Of a stretch of 64,000 nucleotides of DNA, positions 8,630-17,474 are shown piece by piece. Numbering within the stretch: position 1 is the first letter of the stretch; every line of letters begins with the position of its first letter. Both the position numbers and the translations under genes were made by a program. The notes beneath the pieces were generated by a model. It ran no database searches. It was not told the origin of the DNA and saw only the letters and a program-made list of their open reading frames with translations. This DNA comes from Streptomyces albofaciens JCM 4342 (GTDB taxonomy: Bacteria; Actinomycetota; Actinomycetes; Streptomycetales; Streptomycetaceae), in the NCBI RefSeq assembly GCF_008634025.1, contig NZ_PDCM01000001.1, forward strand, positions 372,001-436,000. The letters are read 5' to 3'.

Positions 8630-11600
8630 ATGATCCTGCTGCTGTCGACGTCCGACACCGATCTGCTCAGCGCCCGCGCGGCCGACGGCCCGGTGCCGTA
8701 CCGGCTCGCCAACCCCGCCCGGCTCGACCTCTCCGAGCTGCCCGGGCTCCTGGAGGGCGCCGACCTGGTCGTCGTGCGCCTCCTCGGCGGCCTGCGCGCC
8801 TGGCAGGAGGGCCTGGACCAGCTCCTCGCCGCCGACCAGCCCCGGCCCGTCGTGGTGCTCACCGGCGAACAGGCGCCGGACGCGCAGCTCATGGAGGCCT
8901 CCACGGTCCCCATCGGCATCGCGGCCGAGGCGCACGCCTACCTGGCGCACGGCGGCCCCGCCAACCTGGAGCAGCTCGCCCGCTTCCTGTCCGACACCGT
9001 GCTGCTGACCGGCCACGGCTTCGAGCCGCCGGCCGCCGCGCCCTCCTGGGGCCACCTGGAGCGCTCGAAGCACCTGGCGGCGGAGGCACGGACGGGCGCC
9101 GAGGTGGTGGCCCGTACGGACGACACGGGCGCCGCGACCGGCCCGCTGGTCGCCGTGCTCTACTACCGCGCCCACCACATGAGCGGCAACACCGCCTTCG
9201 TGGAGTCGCTGTGCGAGCGGATCGAGGAGGCCGGCGGGCGGCCGATGCCGCTGTTCGTGGCCTCGCTGCGGGCGCCCGAGCCGGAGCTGATCGAGGAGCT
9301 GCGCGCCGCCGACGCCATCGTGACGACCGTGCTCGCGGCGGGTGGCACCAAGCCCGCCGAGGCGTCGGCCGGCGGCGACGACGAGGCGTGGGACGCGGGC
9401 GCGCTGGCCGCGCTGGACGTGCCGATCCTCCAGGCGCTGTGCCTGACCGGGCCGCGCAGCGCCTGGGAGGAGAACGACGAGGGCCTGTCCCCGCTGGATG
9501 CGGCCAGCCAGATCGCGGTGCCGGAGTTCGACGGCCGCCTGATCACCGTCCCGTTCTCCTTCAAGGAGACCGACGAGGACGGCCTGCCGGTGTACGTCGC
9601 CGACCCCGAGCGTGCCGCCCGGGTCGCCGGCATCGCCGTGCGCCACGCCCGGCTGCGCCACATCGCGCCCGCCGACAAGCGCTTGGCGCTGGTGCTGTCC
9701 GCGTACCCGACCAAGCACTCCCGCATCGGCAACGCGGTCGGCCTGGACACCCCGGCGAGCGCGGTCGCGCTGCTGCGCCGTCTCCAGGAGGAGGGGTACG
9801 ACTTCGGGGACGAGCCGGTGCCGGGGCTGGAGTCCGGCGACGGCGACGAGCTGATCTACGCGCTGATCGAGGCGGGCGGCCACGACCAGGAGTGGCTGAC
9901 CGAGGAGCAGCTGGCCCGCAACCCGGTCCGCATCCCGGCCGCCGACTACAAGCGCTGGTACGGCACGCTGCCGCGGGAGCTGCGCGAGCAGGTCGAGGAG
10001 CACTGGGGTCCGCCGCCCGGCGAGATGTTCGTGGACCGGAGCAGGAACCCGGACGGCGACATCGTGCTGGCGGCCCTGCGCCGCGGCAATCTGCTCATTC
10101 TCATCCAGCCGCCGCGCGGTTTCGGCGAGAACCCGATCGCGATCTACCACGACCCCGATCTGCCGCCGTCGCACCACTACCTGGCCGCCTACCGCTGGAT
10201 CGCGGCTTCGCGCGAGGACGGCGGCTTCGGCGCCGACGCCATGGTGCACCTCGGCAAGCACGGCAACCTGGAGTGGCTGCCCGGCAAGAACGCCGGCCTG
10301 TCCGCCGCCTGCGGCCCGGACGCGGCCCTCGGCGACCTGCCGCTGATCTACCCGTTCCTGGTCAACGACCCGGGCGAGGGCACCCAGGCCAAGCGCCGGG
10401 TGCACGCCACGCTGGTCGACCACCTCGTACCGCCGATGGCCCGCGCCGAGTCGTACGGCGACATCGCGCGCCTGGAGCAGCTGCTCGACGAGTACGCGGC
10501 GATCTCCGCCATGGACCCGGCGAAGCTGCCCGCGATCCGCGCCCAGATCTGGACGCTGATCCAGGCCGCCAAGCTGCACCACGACCTCGGCCTGGAGGAG
10601 CGCCCGGACGACGAGGGCTTCGACGACTTCCTGCTGCACGTCGACGGCTGGCTGTGCGAGGTCAAGGACGCGCAGATCCGCGACGGGCTGCACGTGCTCG
10701 GCGGCGCGCCGGAGGGCGAGGCACGCGTCAACCTCGTGCTCGCCATCCTGCGCGCCCGGCAGATCTGGGGCGGTACGTCCTCGCTGCCCGGCCTGCGCGA
10801 GGCGCTGGGCCTGGACGAGTCGGCGGCCACCCGTACGACCGCCGACGAGGTCGAGGGACGCGCCCGCGGCCTGGTGCAGGCCATGGACGACGCGGGCTGG
10901 GACCCGGCGGCCGCCGAGCGGGTCACCGCCGGGCTGCCCGAGGCGCAGCGCGGGCCGGTGGCCGCGATCCTCGCCTTCGCGGCCCGCGAGGTCGTGCCGC
11001 GCCTGGCCGCCACCACGGCCGAGATCGACCACGCGGTGCACGCGCTGGCCGGCGGCTTCGTCCCGGCCGGCCCGTCCGGATCGCCGCTGCGCGGCCTGGT
11101 CAACGTGCTGCCGACCGGCCGTAACTTCTACTCCGTCGACCCCAAGGCGGTGCCGAGCAAGCTGGCCTGGGAGACCGGCCAGGCGCTCGCCGACTCGCTC
11201 CTGGAGCGCTACCGCACCGATCACGGCGACTGGCCGACCTCGGTGGGGCTGTCGCTGTGGGGGACGAGCGCGATGCGTACCTCCGGTGACGACGTCGCCG
11301 AAGCCCTCGCCCTGCTCGGCATCCGGCCCGTCTGGGACGACGCCTCGCGCCGCGTGACCGGCCTGGAGCCGATCCCGGCGGACGAACTCGGGCGCCCCCG
11401 CATCGATGTGACGCTGCGTATCTCCGGCTTCTTCCGCGACGCGTTCCCGCACGTCATCGGCCTGCTGGACGATGCCGTACGGCTCGCCGCGTCCCTGGAC
11501 GAGCCCGCCGACGTCAACTTCGTCCGCGCCCACGCCCAGGCCGACCTGGCCGCGCACGGCGACGAGCGCCGGGCCACCACCCGGATCTTCGGCTCCCGCC

Positions 11601-12301
11601 CCGGCACGTACGGCGCGGGCCTGCTCCAGCTCATCGACTCCCGCGACTGGCGCACCGACGCGGACCTCGCCGAGGTCTACACGGTGTGGGGCGGTTACGC
11701 GTACGGGCGCGGCCTGGAGGGCTGCCCGGCGCGCGAGGAGATGGAGACCGCGTACAAGCGGATCGCGGTGGCGGCGAAGAACACCGACACCCGCGAGCAC
11801 GACATCGCCGACTCGGACGACTACTTCCAGTACCACGGCGGCATGGTCGCGACCGTCCGCGCGCTCAAGGGCACCGCGCCCGAGGCGTACATCGGCGACT
11901 CGACCCGCCCCGAGACGGTCCGCACCCGCACGCTGGTCGAGGAGACCTCCCGGGTCTTCCGCGCCCGGGTGGTCAACCCGCGCTGGATCGAGGCGATGCG
12001 CCGCCACGGCTACAAGGGCGCCTTCGAGCTCGCCGCGACGGTCGATTACTTGTTCGGTTACGACGCCACGACCGGCGTCGTCGCCGACTGGATGTACGAC
12101 AAGCTGGCGCAGACGTACGTCCTCGACCCGGAGAACCGCGCCTTCCTCCAGGAGGCCAACCCCTGGGCCCTGCACGGCATCGCGGAACGCCTCCTGGAGG
12201 CGGAGTCGCGCGGCATGTGGGCCGAGCCGGACAAGGAGACCCTGGCGGCCCTCCGGGAGGCGTTCCTGGAGACCGAGGGCGATCTGGAGGAGCAGGGCTG
12301 A
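8630..12301 (+). CDS. cobN: Cobaltochelatase subunit CobN
   Basis: The 1,223-residue product matches the usual size of CobN, the large porphyrin-binding subunit of the ATP-dependent chelatase that inserts cobalt into hydrogenobyrinic acid a,c-diamide together with CobS and CobT or a Mg-chelatase-like ChlI/ChlD pair, none of which lie in this window. The CobN/BchH block MVHLGKHGNLEWLPGK followed by PLIYPFLVNDPGEGTQAKRR is at about residues 540-590. MRTSGDDVAEALALLG and RISGFFRDAFPHVI occur in the C-terminal third. It is preceded directly by a cobalamin riboswitch and followed by a strong terminator, so it looks like a single-gene unit, divergent from cobG. Confidence 0.96.
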   Translation: MILLLSTSDTDLLSARAADGPVPYRLANPARLDLSELPGLLEGADLVVVRLLGGLRAWQEGLDQLLAADQPRPVVVLTGEQAPDAQLMEASTVPIGIAAEAHAYLAHGGPANLEQLARFLSDTVLLTGHGFEPPAAAPSWGHLERSKHLAAEARTGAEVVARTDDTGAATGPLVAVLYYRAHHMSGNTAFVESLCERIEEAGGRPMPLFVASLRAPEPELIEELRAADAIVTTVLAAGGTKPAEASAGGDDEAWDAGALAALDVPILQALCLTGPRSAWEENDEGLSPLDAASQIAVPEFDGRLITVPFSFKETDEDGLPVYVADPERAARVAGIAVRHARLRHIAPADKRLALVLSAYPTKHSRIGNAVGLDTPASAVALLRRLQEEGYDFGDEPVPGLESGDGDELIYALIEAGGHDQEWLTEEQLARNPVRIPAADYKRWYGTLPRELREQVEEHWGPPPGEMFVDRSRNPDGDIVLAALRRGNLLILIQPPRGFGENPIAIYHDPDLPPSHHYLAAYRWIAASREDGGFGADAMVHLGKHGNLEWLPGKNAGLSAACGPDAALGDLPLIYPFLVNDPGEGTQAKRRVHATLVDHLVPPMARAESYGDIARLEQLLDEYAAISAMDPAKLPAIRAQIWTLIQAAKLHHDLGLEERPDDEGFDDFLLHVDGWLCEVKDAQIRDGLHVLGGAPEGEARVNLVLAILRARQIWGGTSSLPGLREALGLDESAATRTTADEVEGRARGLVQAMDDAGWDPAAAERVTAGLPEAQRGPVAAILAFAAREVVPRLAATTAEIDHAVHALAGGFVPAGPSGSPLRGLVNVLPTGRNFYSVDPKAVPSKLAWETGQALADSLLERYRTDHGDWPTSVGLSLWGTSAMRTSGDDVAEALALLGIRPVWDDASRRVTGLEPIPADELGRPRIDVTLRISGFFRDAFPHVIGLLDDAVRLAASLDEPADVNFVRAHAQADLAAHGDERRATTRIFGSRPGTYGAGLLQLIDSRDWRTDADLAEVYTVWGGYAYGRGLEGCPAREEMETAYKRIAVAAKNTDTREHDIADSDDYFQYHGGMVATVRALKGTAPEAYIGDSTRPETVRTRTLVEETSRVFRARVVNPRWIEAMRRHGYKGAFELAATVDYLFGYDATTGVVADWMYDKLAQTYVLDPENRAFLQEANPWALHGIAERLLEAESRGMWAEPDKETLAALREAFLETEGDLEEQG

Positions 12302-12314
12302 CGCCCGGGCACGA

Positions 12315-12346
12315 CGAAGGAACGAAGGAACGAAGGAACGAAGGAG
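12315..12346. repeat. 8-bp tandem repeat (CGAAGGAA, four copies)
   Basis: Four head-to-tail copies of CGAAGGAA follow the cobN stop; the last ends in G. They lead straight into the terminator stem. No function is evident; it looks like a slippage tract. Confidence 0.9.
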
Positions 12347-12381
12347 CGCCGGACGGGCTGTGCGTGCCCGTCCGGCGCTCC
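12343..12381. terminator. Terminator after cobN
   Basis: A perfect 16-bp stem (12343-12358 with 12366-12381) closes a 7-base loop TGTGCGT. No U-tract follows, as is common in Streptomyces. It lies about 40 bp past the cobN stop. Confidence 0.85.
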
Positions 12382-12421
12382 TCCGGTTCGTGTGCAGTGG
12401 CCCGGGGCCGGGTCGGTTCGT

Positions 12422-12572
12422 CGTACTGAACCCGTCTCGTACGGGGTGACGCGGGTTCAGCACGCCGTACTGTGCCCTCTCGTACGAGATGACCCGGGCT
12501 CAGCACGCCGTACTGAGCCCCTCTCGTACGAGGTGGCCCGGGCTCAGCCCGTCGTACTGAACCCCTCGCCGA
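12422..12572. repeat. 43-45-bp tandem repeat with conserved hairpin, three and a half copies
   Basis: Units start with GTACTG at 12422, 12466, 12509 and 12554 and contain CTCGTACG. Each complete unit can fold on itself: GAACCCG with CGGGTTC in unit 1 and GAGCCCC with GGGGCTC in unit 3, so both arms changed together. The last partial copy runs into the 3' end of the convergent LCP gene and encodes its final residues. It lies between the ends of two convergent genes. Confidence 0.85.
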
Positions 12573-14106
12573 CCGTCAGCGTCACCACGTCCGACCCCGC
12601 GGCCGCCGTGTCCGCCGCCTTCTCCGCCTTCACGTTCCCCAGCCGGGCGGAGAGCACCTTCGCCTGCGCCTCCATCGACGCGGGGTAGGTGATGGCGGTC
12701 TCCTTGGCGCCGGGGGCCGCGTTGCCGGTGGAGACCACCGAGAAGCCCATCTTGCGCAGGTCCGCCGCCGCGCCGGCCGCGTAGCCGGGCGTGCCGGTGC
12801 CGTTGAGGACCCGTACCTTCACCGAGCGCGCCGTGACCAGTTTCTTGGACTCGGCGGCCAGCTTGTCCTTGTCGACCTCCTTGTCGTGCGCCAGGTCGCT
12901 GAAGAGGTCACCGGCCTGCGGGTACTGCCACACCACGTTGGCCTTGTCGGTGGGCACGTCCGCCTCGCGCGAGTAGTTCGGCACGGTCAGGAACGTGAGC
13001 CGGTTGCTGGGGATGTCCTTGACCGTGGAGGCCAGTTCGGACAGCGGCTTGACGCCCGCCAGGTCGTTGTCCGTGGTTATCGACTTGGTGGCCGAGTCGA
13101 GGAAGTCGTACAGCGCGCCGGGGCTGGTCAGCTTGGACTGCGCCTTCTCGCCGAGCGCCTTCATGAACTCCTGCTGGCGGCCGATGCGGCCGAGGTCGGA
13201 GCCGTCGCCGACGCTGTAGCGGGTACGGACGTAGCCGAGCGCCTTCTCGTCGCTGACCTCCTGGCAGCCCGCCTCCATGTCGAGGTGCGCCTTCTTGTCG
13301 TGGATCGCGGTCTTCGGACACACCTTTATGCCGCCCAGGGCGTTGACCATGCCCTTGAAGCCCTGGAAGTCGACCGAGACGAAGTGGTCGATGCGCAGTC
13401 CGGTGTTCTTCTCGACGGTCTTGATCGTGCAGGCCGCCGCGCTGGCCACGTCGCCGCTCTCGCCGCCGATGGTGAAGGCTTCGTTGATCTTGAAGTGGTG
13501 GGGCTTGGACTTGCGGCCGTTGCCGCTGTCGCAGGAGGGGATGGACACCCAGGAGTCGCGCGGGAAGGAGACCGCGGTGGCCCACTCGCGGTTGGCGGCG
13601 ATGTGCAGCACCATCAGCGTGTCCGACTGCATGGTGTCCAGGTTCTTGCCGTACTTGGCGTTGGCGCCCGCGCGGCTGTCCGAGCCGACGACGAGGATGT
13701 TCTTCGAGCCGGGGCTGAGGTTGGCGGGGCGGTCGCCGCCGAGGCGGCTGCCGACGTCCGCGCCGTGGATGTTGCCGTCCAGCTTGAAGTAGATCCAGCC
13801 GCCGACGCCGGCCGTGATCAGCAGCAGGACGCCGAGGATGCCACCGGTCCAGGCGAGGATGCGGCCGCGCCGGGTCATCCGGGCCTTGCCGGGGCGGCGG
13901 CCGCGGCCGGAGCCGGAGCCCGCGGCGCGGCGCGAGCGGCCGGGGCCGGAGCCCGTCCGGTCGGCCCGTCGCGAACGGGGGCCGGGGACGCCGGGTCCGT
14001 CCGCGGCGGGGCCGGTGCGCCCGGTGCGGCCCGTGGGGCCGGGGGCGACGGAAGTGCCGTTCTGGCCGGAGGTCACGCCCCGCCGGGGCCGGTTCCTGTC
14101 TTGCAC
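12544..14106 (-). CDS. LytR-CpsA-Psr (LCP) family cell-wall ligase with LytR_C domain
   Basis: The 520-residue product has a basic, Gly/Pro/Arg-rich cytoplasmic tail (1-80), one membrane segment at about 83-107, and an external LCP domain (NILVVGSDSRAG, then SDTLMVLHIA and VSFPRDSWV). A C-terminal LytR_C domain follows from about residue 415 (VKVRVLNGTGTPGYAAGAAADLR, read in parts). LCP enzymes transfer glycopolymers such as teichoic acids or arabinogalactan-type chains to peptidoglycan. GTG 14106-14104 has AGAAGGA upstream. It starts 22 bp after the small gene at 14129, so both are probably on one transcript controlled by the operator at 14424-14455. The final codons lie in the hairpin repeat. 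Confidence 0.9.
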   Translation of the reverse strand: MQDRNRPRRGVTSGQNGTSVAPGPTGRTGRTGPAADGPGVPGPRSRRADRTGSGPGRSRRAAGSGSGRGRRPGKARMTRRGRILAWTGGILGVLLLITAGVGGWIYFKLDGNIHGADVGSRLGGDRPANLSPGSKNILVVGSDSRAGANAKYGKNLDTMQSDTLMVLHIAANREWATAVSFPRDSWVSIPSCDSGNGRKSKPHHFKINEAFTIGGESGDVASAAACTIKTVEKNTGLRIDHFVSVDFQGFKGMVNALGGIKVCPKTAIHDKKAHLDMEAGCQEVSDEKALGYVRTRYSVGDGSDLGRIGRQQEFMKALGEKAQSKLTSPGALYDFLDSATKSITTDNDLAGVKPLSELASTVKDIPSNRLTFLTVPNYSREADVPTDKANVVWQYPQAGDLFSDLAHDKEVDKDKLAAESKKLVTARSVKVRVLNGTGTPGYAAGAAADLRKMGFSVVSTGNAAPGAKETAITYPASMEAQAKVLSARLGNVKAEKAADTAAAGSDVVTLTVGEGFSTTG

Positions 14107-14128
14107 GCCTATTGGTCCTTCTGGTGCG

Positions 14129-14383
14129 TCAGATGCCCGCGCTCGGCAGGACGAGCATGCGGTCGGGGTCGTACGGAAACCACTGCGGGCAACTGCCGCT
14201 GCTGCCGCGCATCGTACGCAACCTGCACCACAGTTCGCCCGCCCCGTCCCGCCACCAGGCGCTGATCCGGCCCAATTCCCACCCGCCGTCGGGATGTTGC
14301 AGCTCCACCGGCTGGTAGACCCACCGCACCTCCGCTTCCGGGGGAGGCCCGCCCTGCTGCCGGGGGCCGCTCCTCGTCGTCAT
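14129..14383 (-). CDS. Small conserved-looking protein in front of the LCP gene
   Basis: The 84-residue product begins MTTRSGPRQQ and contains WVYQPVELQHPDGGWELG and ISAWWRDGAGELWCRLR, ending WFPYDPDRMLVL. It is rich in tryptophan, with two cysteines and no signal peptide. A very strong ribosome site (GGGAGGGGGAG) abuts the start. I do not recognise a family. Position between a BlaI-type operator and an LCP ligase suggests an envelope-stress role, as inference. Confidence 0.7.
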   Translation of the reverse strand: MTTRSGPRQQGGPPPEAEVRWVYQPVELQHPDGGWELGRISAWWRDGAGELWCRLRTMRGSSGSCPQWFPYDPDRMLVLPSAGI

Positions 14384-14423
14384 CTCCCCCTCCCGCCAGG
14401 CCGGTTGCGATCGTTCTGGCGCA

Positions 14424-14455
14424 CTCTACAGCCAACTTTTACAGCGCTGTAGAAA
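14424..14455. promoter_or_regulatory. BlaI-type operator in front of the small gene/LCP unit
   Basis: TACAGCGCTGTA at 14440-14451 is a perfect 12-bp palindrome, with A/T bases outside it. An extra half-site CTCTACAG lies at 14424-14431. It is 41-71 bp upstream of the start at 14383, where a promoter is expected. It matches the palindromes at 16155-16172 and 17475-17496. Confidence 0.7.
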
Positions 14456-14646
14456 CACGGTCGTGTGGGGCGGATCACATCGTAAAGGAGGCGTCCGGGG
14501 CGGGCGGTTACGGGGTGGGGTGGCTCACGGACCCGGTCGGCGGACCCGGCCCTCTCTTCTTCTCACGGTGATCACCACCGCACGCTACGGAGTCGGCCGG
14601 CCCCGCACCCGAGCACAGGCCCCCCACGTCCCGCGCGGCCGCGTAC

Positions 14647-15612
14647 TCAGAGCGGGGTGGCCGCCTTCAGGACGAGGAAGAGGGCCACCGCCGCGTTGAG
14701 CGAGGAGAGGGCGGAGGCGGCGGTGCCCGCGGCGGCCACCAGGGCGGCCAGGCCCGTCGGGGTGAGCGCGGGCGGCCAGCTGCGGGCCGTGGGGGCCGGG
14801 CCGAGGAGGGCCGCCACCCGGCGCGGCACGGGACCCGGCTCCGGGGCGGCGAAGCCCGCCAGCAGGGGGCTGGGGGCGGGCCGGGAGACCAGCGCGGCCT
14901 TGCCCACGGCCCGCGCGGTCAGCCGCCGGTCGCCGACGGTCCGCGCCGCCTCCTCGTCGGCCCAGCGCTCGGCGCTGAAGGCGACCGCCGCGCGCAGCGG
15001 CAGCAGGAGGGGGTTCGCGCAGCCGGCCAGCCGTACGGCCAGCTGGTAGCGGTGGTGGCGGTCCGCCAGGTGGGCGCGTTCGTGGGCGAGCAGCGCCCGG
15101 CGCTCGTCGCTGTCCAGGCTGTGCAGCATGCCGCGGGAGACCGCGATCCGGCCGGGGCGCGCGGGCCTGCCGGGGCGGGCGGGCAGGCCGGGCACGGCGT
15201 AGGCGTACGGGATGTCGTCGGGCAGCACCGCCAGTTCCGTACCGGGCGGCAGGCCGTCCAGCGCCCGGTGCGTACGGGAGCGGACGCGGTGGTGGCGGCG
15301 CAGTTCGAGGCCGCAGGCCGCGAGGACGGCGGCGAGCGCGGCGATCGCCGCCGTGCCCGCGACCTCCGCGACCGGCACCGCGGCCCGTACCTCCGGGTCG
15401 GACCAGCCGTCCGGCAGCGGGTTGCCCGGCAGCTGGGCGGTGCCCACCACCATCAGCAGCGCCAGGCACAGCGTGCTGCACACCCCGAGGACCACGGCCA
15501 GCGCGGTCAGCAGGCGGGTGGTGCCGCGCGGGTGCAGGTGCTGGCCGGCGAGGCGGGCGATCGGCAGGGCGGTCAGCGGCAGTACGAGCGGGAGGAAGAC
15601 GAAGACGCCCAT
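14647..15612 (-). CDS. M56-family membrane metalloprotease (BlaR1-like, without sensor domain)
   Basis: The 321-residue product is mostly hydrophobic, with membrane segments near 5-22, 33-57 and 84-101 and again at the C terminus. The zinc site HERAH (HExxH) is at 177-181 in RRALLAHERAHLADRHH, with AYAVPGLP and RIAVSRGML upstream as in the M56 family. BlaR1/MecR1 proteins of this family relieve BlaI/MecI repression by proteolysis after a signal. This one lacks the penicillin-binding sensor domain, so its signal is unknown. It follows the BlaI-like gene by 7 bp and is surely co-transcribed with it. Confidence 0.88.
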   Translation of the reverse strand: MGVFVFLPLVLPLTALPIARLAGQHLHPRGTTRLLTALAVVLGVCSTLCLALLMVVGTAQLPGNPLPDGWSDPEVRAAVPVAEVAGTAAIAALAAVLAACGLELRRHHRVRSRTHRALDGLPPGTELAVLPDDIPYAYAVPGLPARPGRPARPGRIAVSRGMLHSLDSDERRALLAHERAHLADRHHRYQLAVRLAGCANPLLLPLRAAVAFSAERWADEEAARTVGDRRLTARAVGKAALVSRPAPSPLLAGFAAPEPGPVPRRVAALLGPAPTARSWPPALTPTGLAALVAAAGTAASALSSLNAAVALFLVLKAATPL

Positions 15613-15619
15613 GGGTCAG

Positions 15620-16054
15620 TCAGGCTCCGGAACTCTCGCCCGCTTCGGGGCCGTCGCCGGTGGCGCGCTCCAGCAGGGTGCGCAGCAGCTGCTCGTCCTG
15701 GGCGGACAGGGCGGAGACGAAGCTGGCCAGCACGGCGTCCCGGTCCGACTCGCTGTCCAGTACGCGGCGCATCCGCAGCGCGGCGAGCCCCGCCTCGTCG
15801 GCGGCCGGGGTCCACACGTAGGACCGGCCGACGCGTTCGCGGGTGACGGCCTTCTTGGCGTGCAGGCGGGAGAGGATCGTCATCACCGTCGTGTACGCGA
15901 GGTCGCCGCCGAGGTGGTCCTGCACCCAGGCGGCGGTGACGGGCCCGGGGGAGCGGTGCAGCGCGGCCAGCACCTGCGCCTCCAGCTCGCCCTGGCCCCG
16001 GCGGCGCGCGCGGTCGCGCCCGCCCGGACGGCCGCCGAAGGGGTCCCCGTTCAT
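15620..16054 (-). CDS. BlaI/MecI/CopY-family transcriptional repressor
   Basis: I start at ATG 16054-16052, which has GGGAGG upstream. A longer ORF to 16153 would run into the operator. The 144-residue product has the winged-helix blocks GELEAQVLAALHRSPGPVTA, YTTVMTILSRLHAKKAV and GRSYVWTPA, then a helical dimerisation region. Members bind palindromes with TACA/TGTA cores, and three such sites lie nearby. It forms an operon with an M56 protease and is divergent from terD across a shared operator. The local targets suggested by the operators are this operon, terD, the TerB-like gene and the small gene/LCP unit. Confidence 0.92.
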   Translation of the reverse strand: MNGDPFGGRPGGRDRARRRGQGELEAQVLAALHRSPGPVTAAWVQDHLGGDLAYTTVMTILSRLHAKKAVTRERVGRSYVWTPAADEAGLAALRMRRVLDSESDRDAVLASFVSALSAQDEQLLRTLLERATGDGPEAGESSGA

Positions 16055-16154
16055 GCCGTCGCCTCCCGTTCCGTGCCGGCCGCCCCGCGGCGGCGGGGCG
16101 TCGCCGCATCCTACTGAGCGGACCGGGAACGCGTCCCGCCCTTCGTTCGTCATC

Positions 16155-16172
16155 CTCTACAGCACTGTAGAG
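16155..16172. promoter_or_regulatory. BlaI-type operator shared by blaI-like operon and terD
   Basis: CTCTACAG (16155-16162), centre CA, then CTGTAGAG (16165-16172): a perfect 18-bp palindrome. It lies 53 bp upstream of the terD start and about 100 bp upstream of the repressor start, so it can control both directions. Confidence 0.8.
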
Positions 16173-16225
16173 ATTGTGGCCCGCCGCACAGGACGGCCAC
16201 ACACCCCGACCCGGGAGGAACATCC

Positions 16226-16801
16226 ATGGGAGTCTCGCTGGCCAAGGGCGGCAACGTCTCGCTGTCGAAGGAGGCGCCCGGCCTGACCGCCGTGACGGTG
16301 GGCCTCGGCTGGGACGTGCGGACCACCACCGGAACCGACTACGACCTGGACGCGAGCGCCCTGCTGTGCAACGAGTCGGGCAAGGTCGTCTCGGACCGGC
16401 ACTTCGTCTTCTACAACAACCTCACCAGCCCGGACGGCTCGGTGCAGCACACCGGCGACAACCTCACCGGTGAGGGCGAGGGCGACGACGAGTCGATCAA
16501 CGTGAACCTGGCGGGCGTGCCCGCCGAGGTCGCCAAGATCGTCTTCCCGGTCTCCATCCACGACGCGCAGAACCGCGGCCAGAGCTTCGGCCAGGTCCGC
16601 AACGCGTTCATCCGCGTCGTCAACCAGGCCGACGGCACCGAGCTGGCCCGCTACGACCTCACCGAGGACGCCTCGACCGAGACCGCCATGGTCTTCGGCG
16701 AGCTGTACCGGCACGGCGCGGAGTGGAAGTTCCGCGCGGTGGGCCAGGGCTACGCGTCCGGCCTGGCCGGCATCGCGGCGGACTTCGGCGTCAACGTCTG
16801 A
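16226..16801 (+). CDS. terD: TerD-family calcium-binding stress protein
   Basis: The 191-residue product is a full-length TerD. It has [19 protein letters not shown] at the N terminus, [20 protein letters not shown] (a Ca-binding acidic loop), [32 protein letters not shown] and a [19 protein letters not shown] end. Ter proteins are linked to tellurite, oxidative and envelope stress and bind calcium. Streptomyces carry many paralogues. GGAGGAA sits before the ATG. The upstream palindrome couples it to the BlaI-like repressor. Confidence 0.95.
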   Translation: MGVSLAKGGNVSLSKEAPGLTAVTVGLGWDVRTTTGTDYDLDASALLCNESGKVVSDRHFVFYNNLTSPDGSVQHTGDNLTGEGEGDDESINVNLAGVPAEVAKIVFPVSIHDAQNRGQSFGQVRNAFIRVVNQADGTELARYDLTEDASTETAMVFGELYRHGAEWKFRAVGQGYASGLAGIAADFGVNV

Positions 16802-16802
16802 C

Positions 16803-16828
16803 CGTTGCCGTTGCCGTTGCCGTTGCCG
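16803..16828. repeat. Hexamer tract GTTGCC after terD
   Basis: Four tandem GTTGCC copies and a fifth partial one start right after the terD stop. It looks like a slippage tract with no obvious role. Confidence 0.8.
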
Positions 16829-16858
16829 TAGCGCGGCTCGTACGGCCGTGACCGGTAC

Positions 16859-16898
16859 GACGGCGGGCCCGCGGCGTGTGTGCCGCGGGCCCGCCGTC
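16859..16898. terminator. Bidirectional terminator between terD and the TerB-like gene
   Basis: A perfect 17-bp GC-rich stem (16859-16875 with 16882-16898) closes the loop GTGTGT. It lies between two convergent genes and can end both transcripts. Confidence 0.9.
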
Positions 16899-16954
16899 GT
16901 GGGCCGGAGCCGGGTGGCCCGCACCGCGTGCCGGGCCGGGCCGCCCGTACGGCC

Positions 16955-17410
16955 TCAGAGGTCGAACTCGGCCGGCGGAATGTCCAGCGCGTAGCAGACC
17001 TCGCGCACCACGGCCTGCTCGGTCTTGTCGAAGTCGCCGTCGGCGCCCCCGATGACGATGCCGATCTGGATGACGGCGCGCGCCTCGACCGGCTTCTTCT
17101 TCACCTTGCCGACCTCCTGCATGAGGCCGACCTTGCCGAAGTCGAAGTCGGCGGACAGCTTGTCCAGGTAGTCGTCGAAGCGGCGGCGCAGGTCGTCCGC
17201 GGAGAAGTTCTGCAGCACCTCGTTGGTGGCGATGAGCTGGGCCACCCGCTGCCGCTCGGAGGGGTCGACGTGGCCGTCGGCGGCGGCGACGAGCGCGCAC
17301 ATCGCCATGCTCGCGTCCCGGAAGGCGCCGCTCTTCAGTTCGTTCTTCTTGGCGACGAGCTGGTTCTGCATCGTCTGGGCGGAATCCTTGATCCGGTCCC
17401 ACAGAGCCAT
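16955..17410 (-). CDS. TerB-family tellurite/stress protein
   Basis: I start at ATG 17410-17408 (MALWDRIKDS), preceded by AAGGAG; the longer ORF is low-complexity shadow. The 151-residue product is helical and has the TerB pattern: ASMAMCALVAAADGHVDPSE at about 35-54 and IGIVIGGADGDFDKTEQAVV in the second half, two similar acidic loops. TerB proteins are membrane-associated partners of the Ter system and may bind metal. It converges on terD and has its own upstream copy of the BlaI-type palindrome. Confidence 0.9.
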   Translation of the reverse strand: MALWDRIKDSAQTMQNQLVAKKNELKSGAFRDASMAMCALVAAADGHVDPSERQRVAQLIATNEVLQNFSADDLRRRFDDYLDKLSADFDFGKVGLMQEVGKVKKKPVEARAVIQIGIVIGGADGDFDKTEQAVVREVCYALDIPPAEFDL

Positions 17411-17474
17411 GTGGATCTCCTTGTCGTTCCCGCGGGGTGCCGCGCATCGCTCGCCGTCGAGTAATGCGCAAGCA

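Noticed and set aside
8465..12463. 1,332-codon open frame on the minus strand opposite cobN
   Set aside because: It is a GC-bias shadow of cobN. The translation is low-complexity Gly/Arg/Val and cobN is clearly conserved.
12886..14265. 459-codon plus-strand frame opposite the LCP gene
   Set aside because: Shadow of the LCP gene; its translation is dominated by Val/Gly/Ala/Arg without motifs.
16055..16153. Longer BlaI-like protein starting at 16153
   Set aside because: It would start next to the operator without a ribosome site; ATG 16054 has GGGAGG and gives the normal family length.
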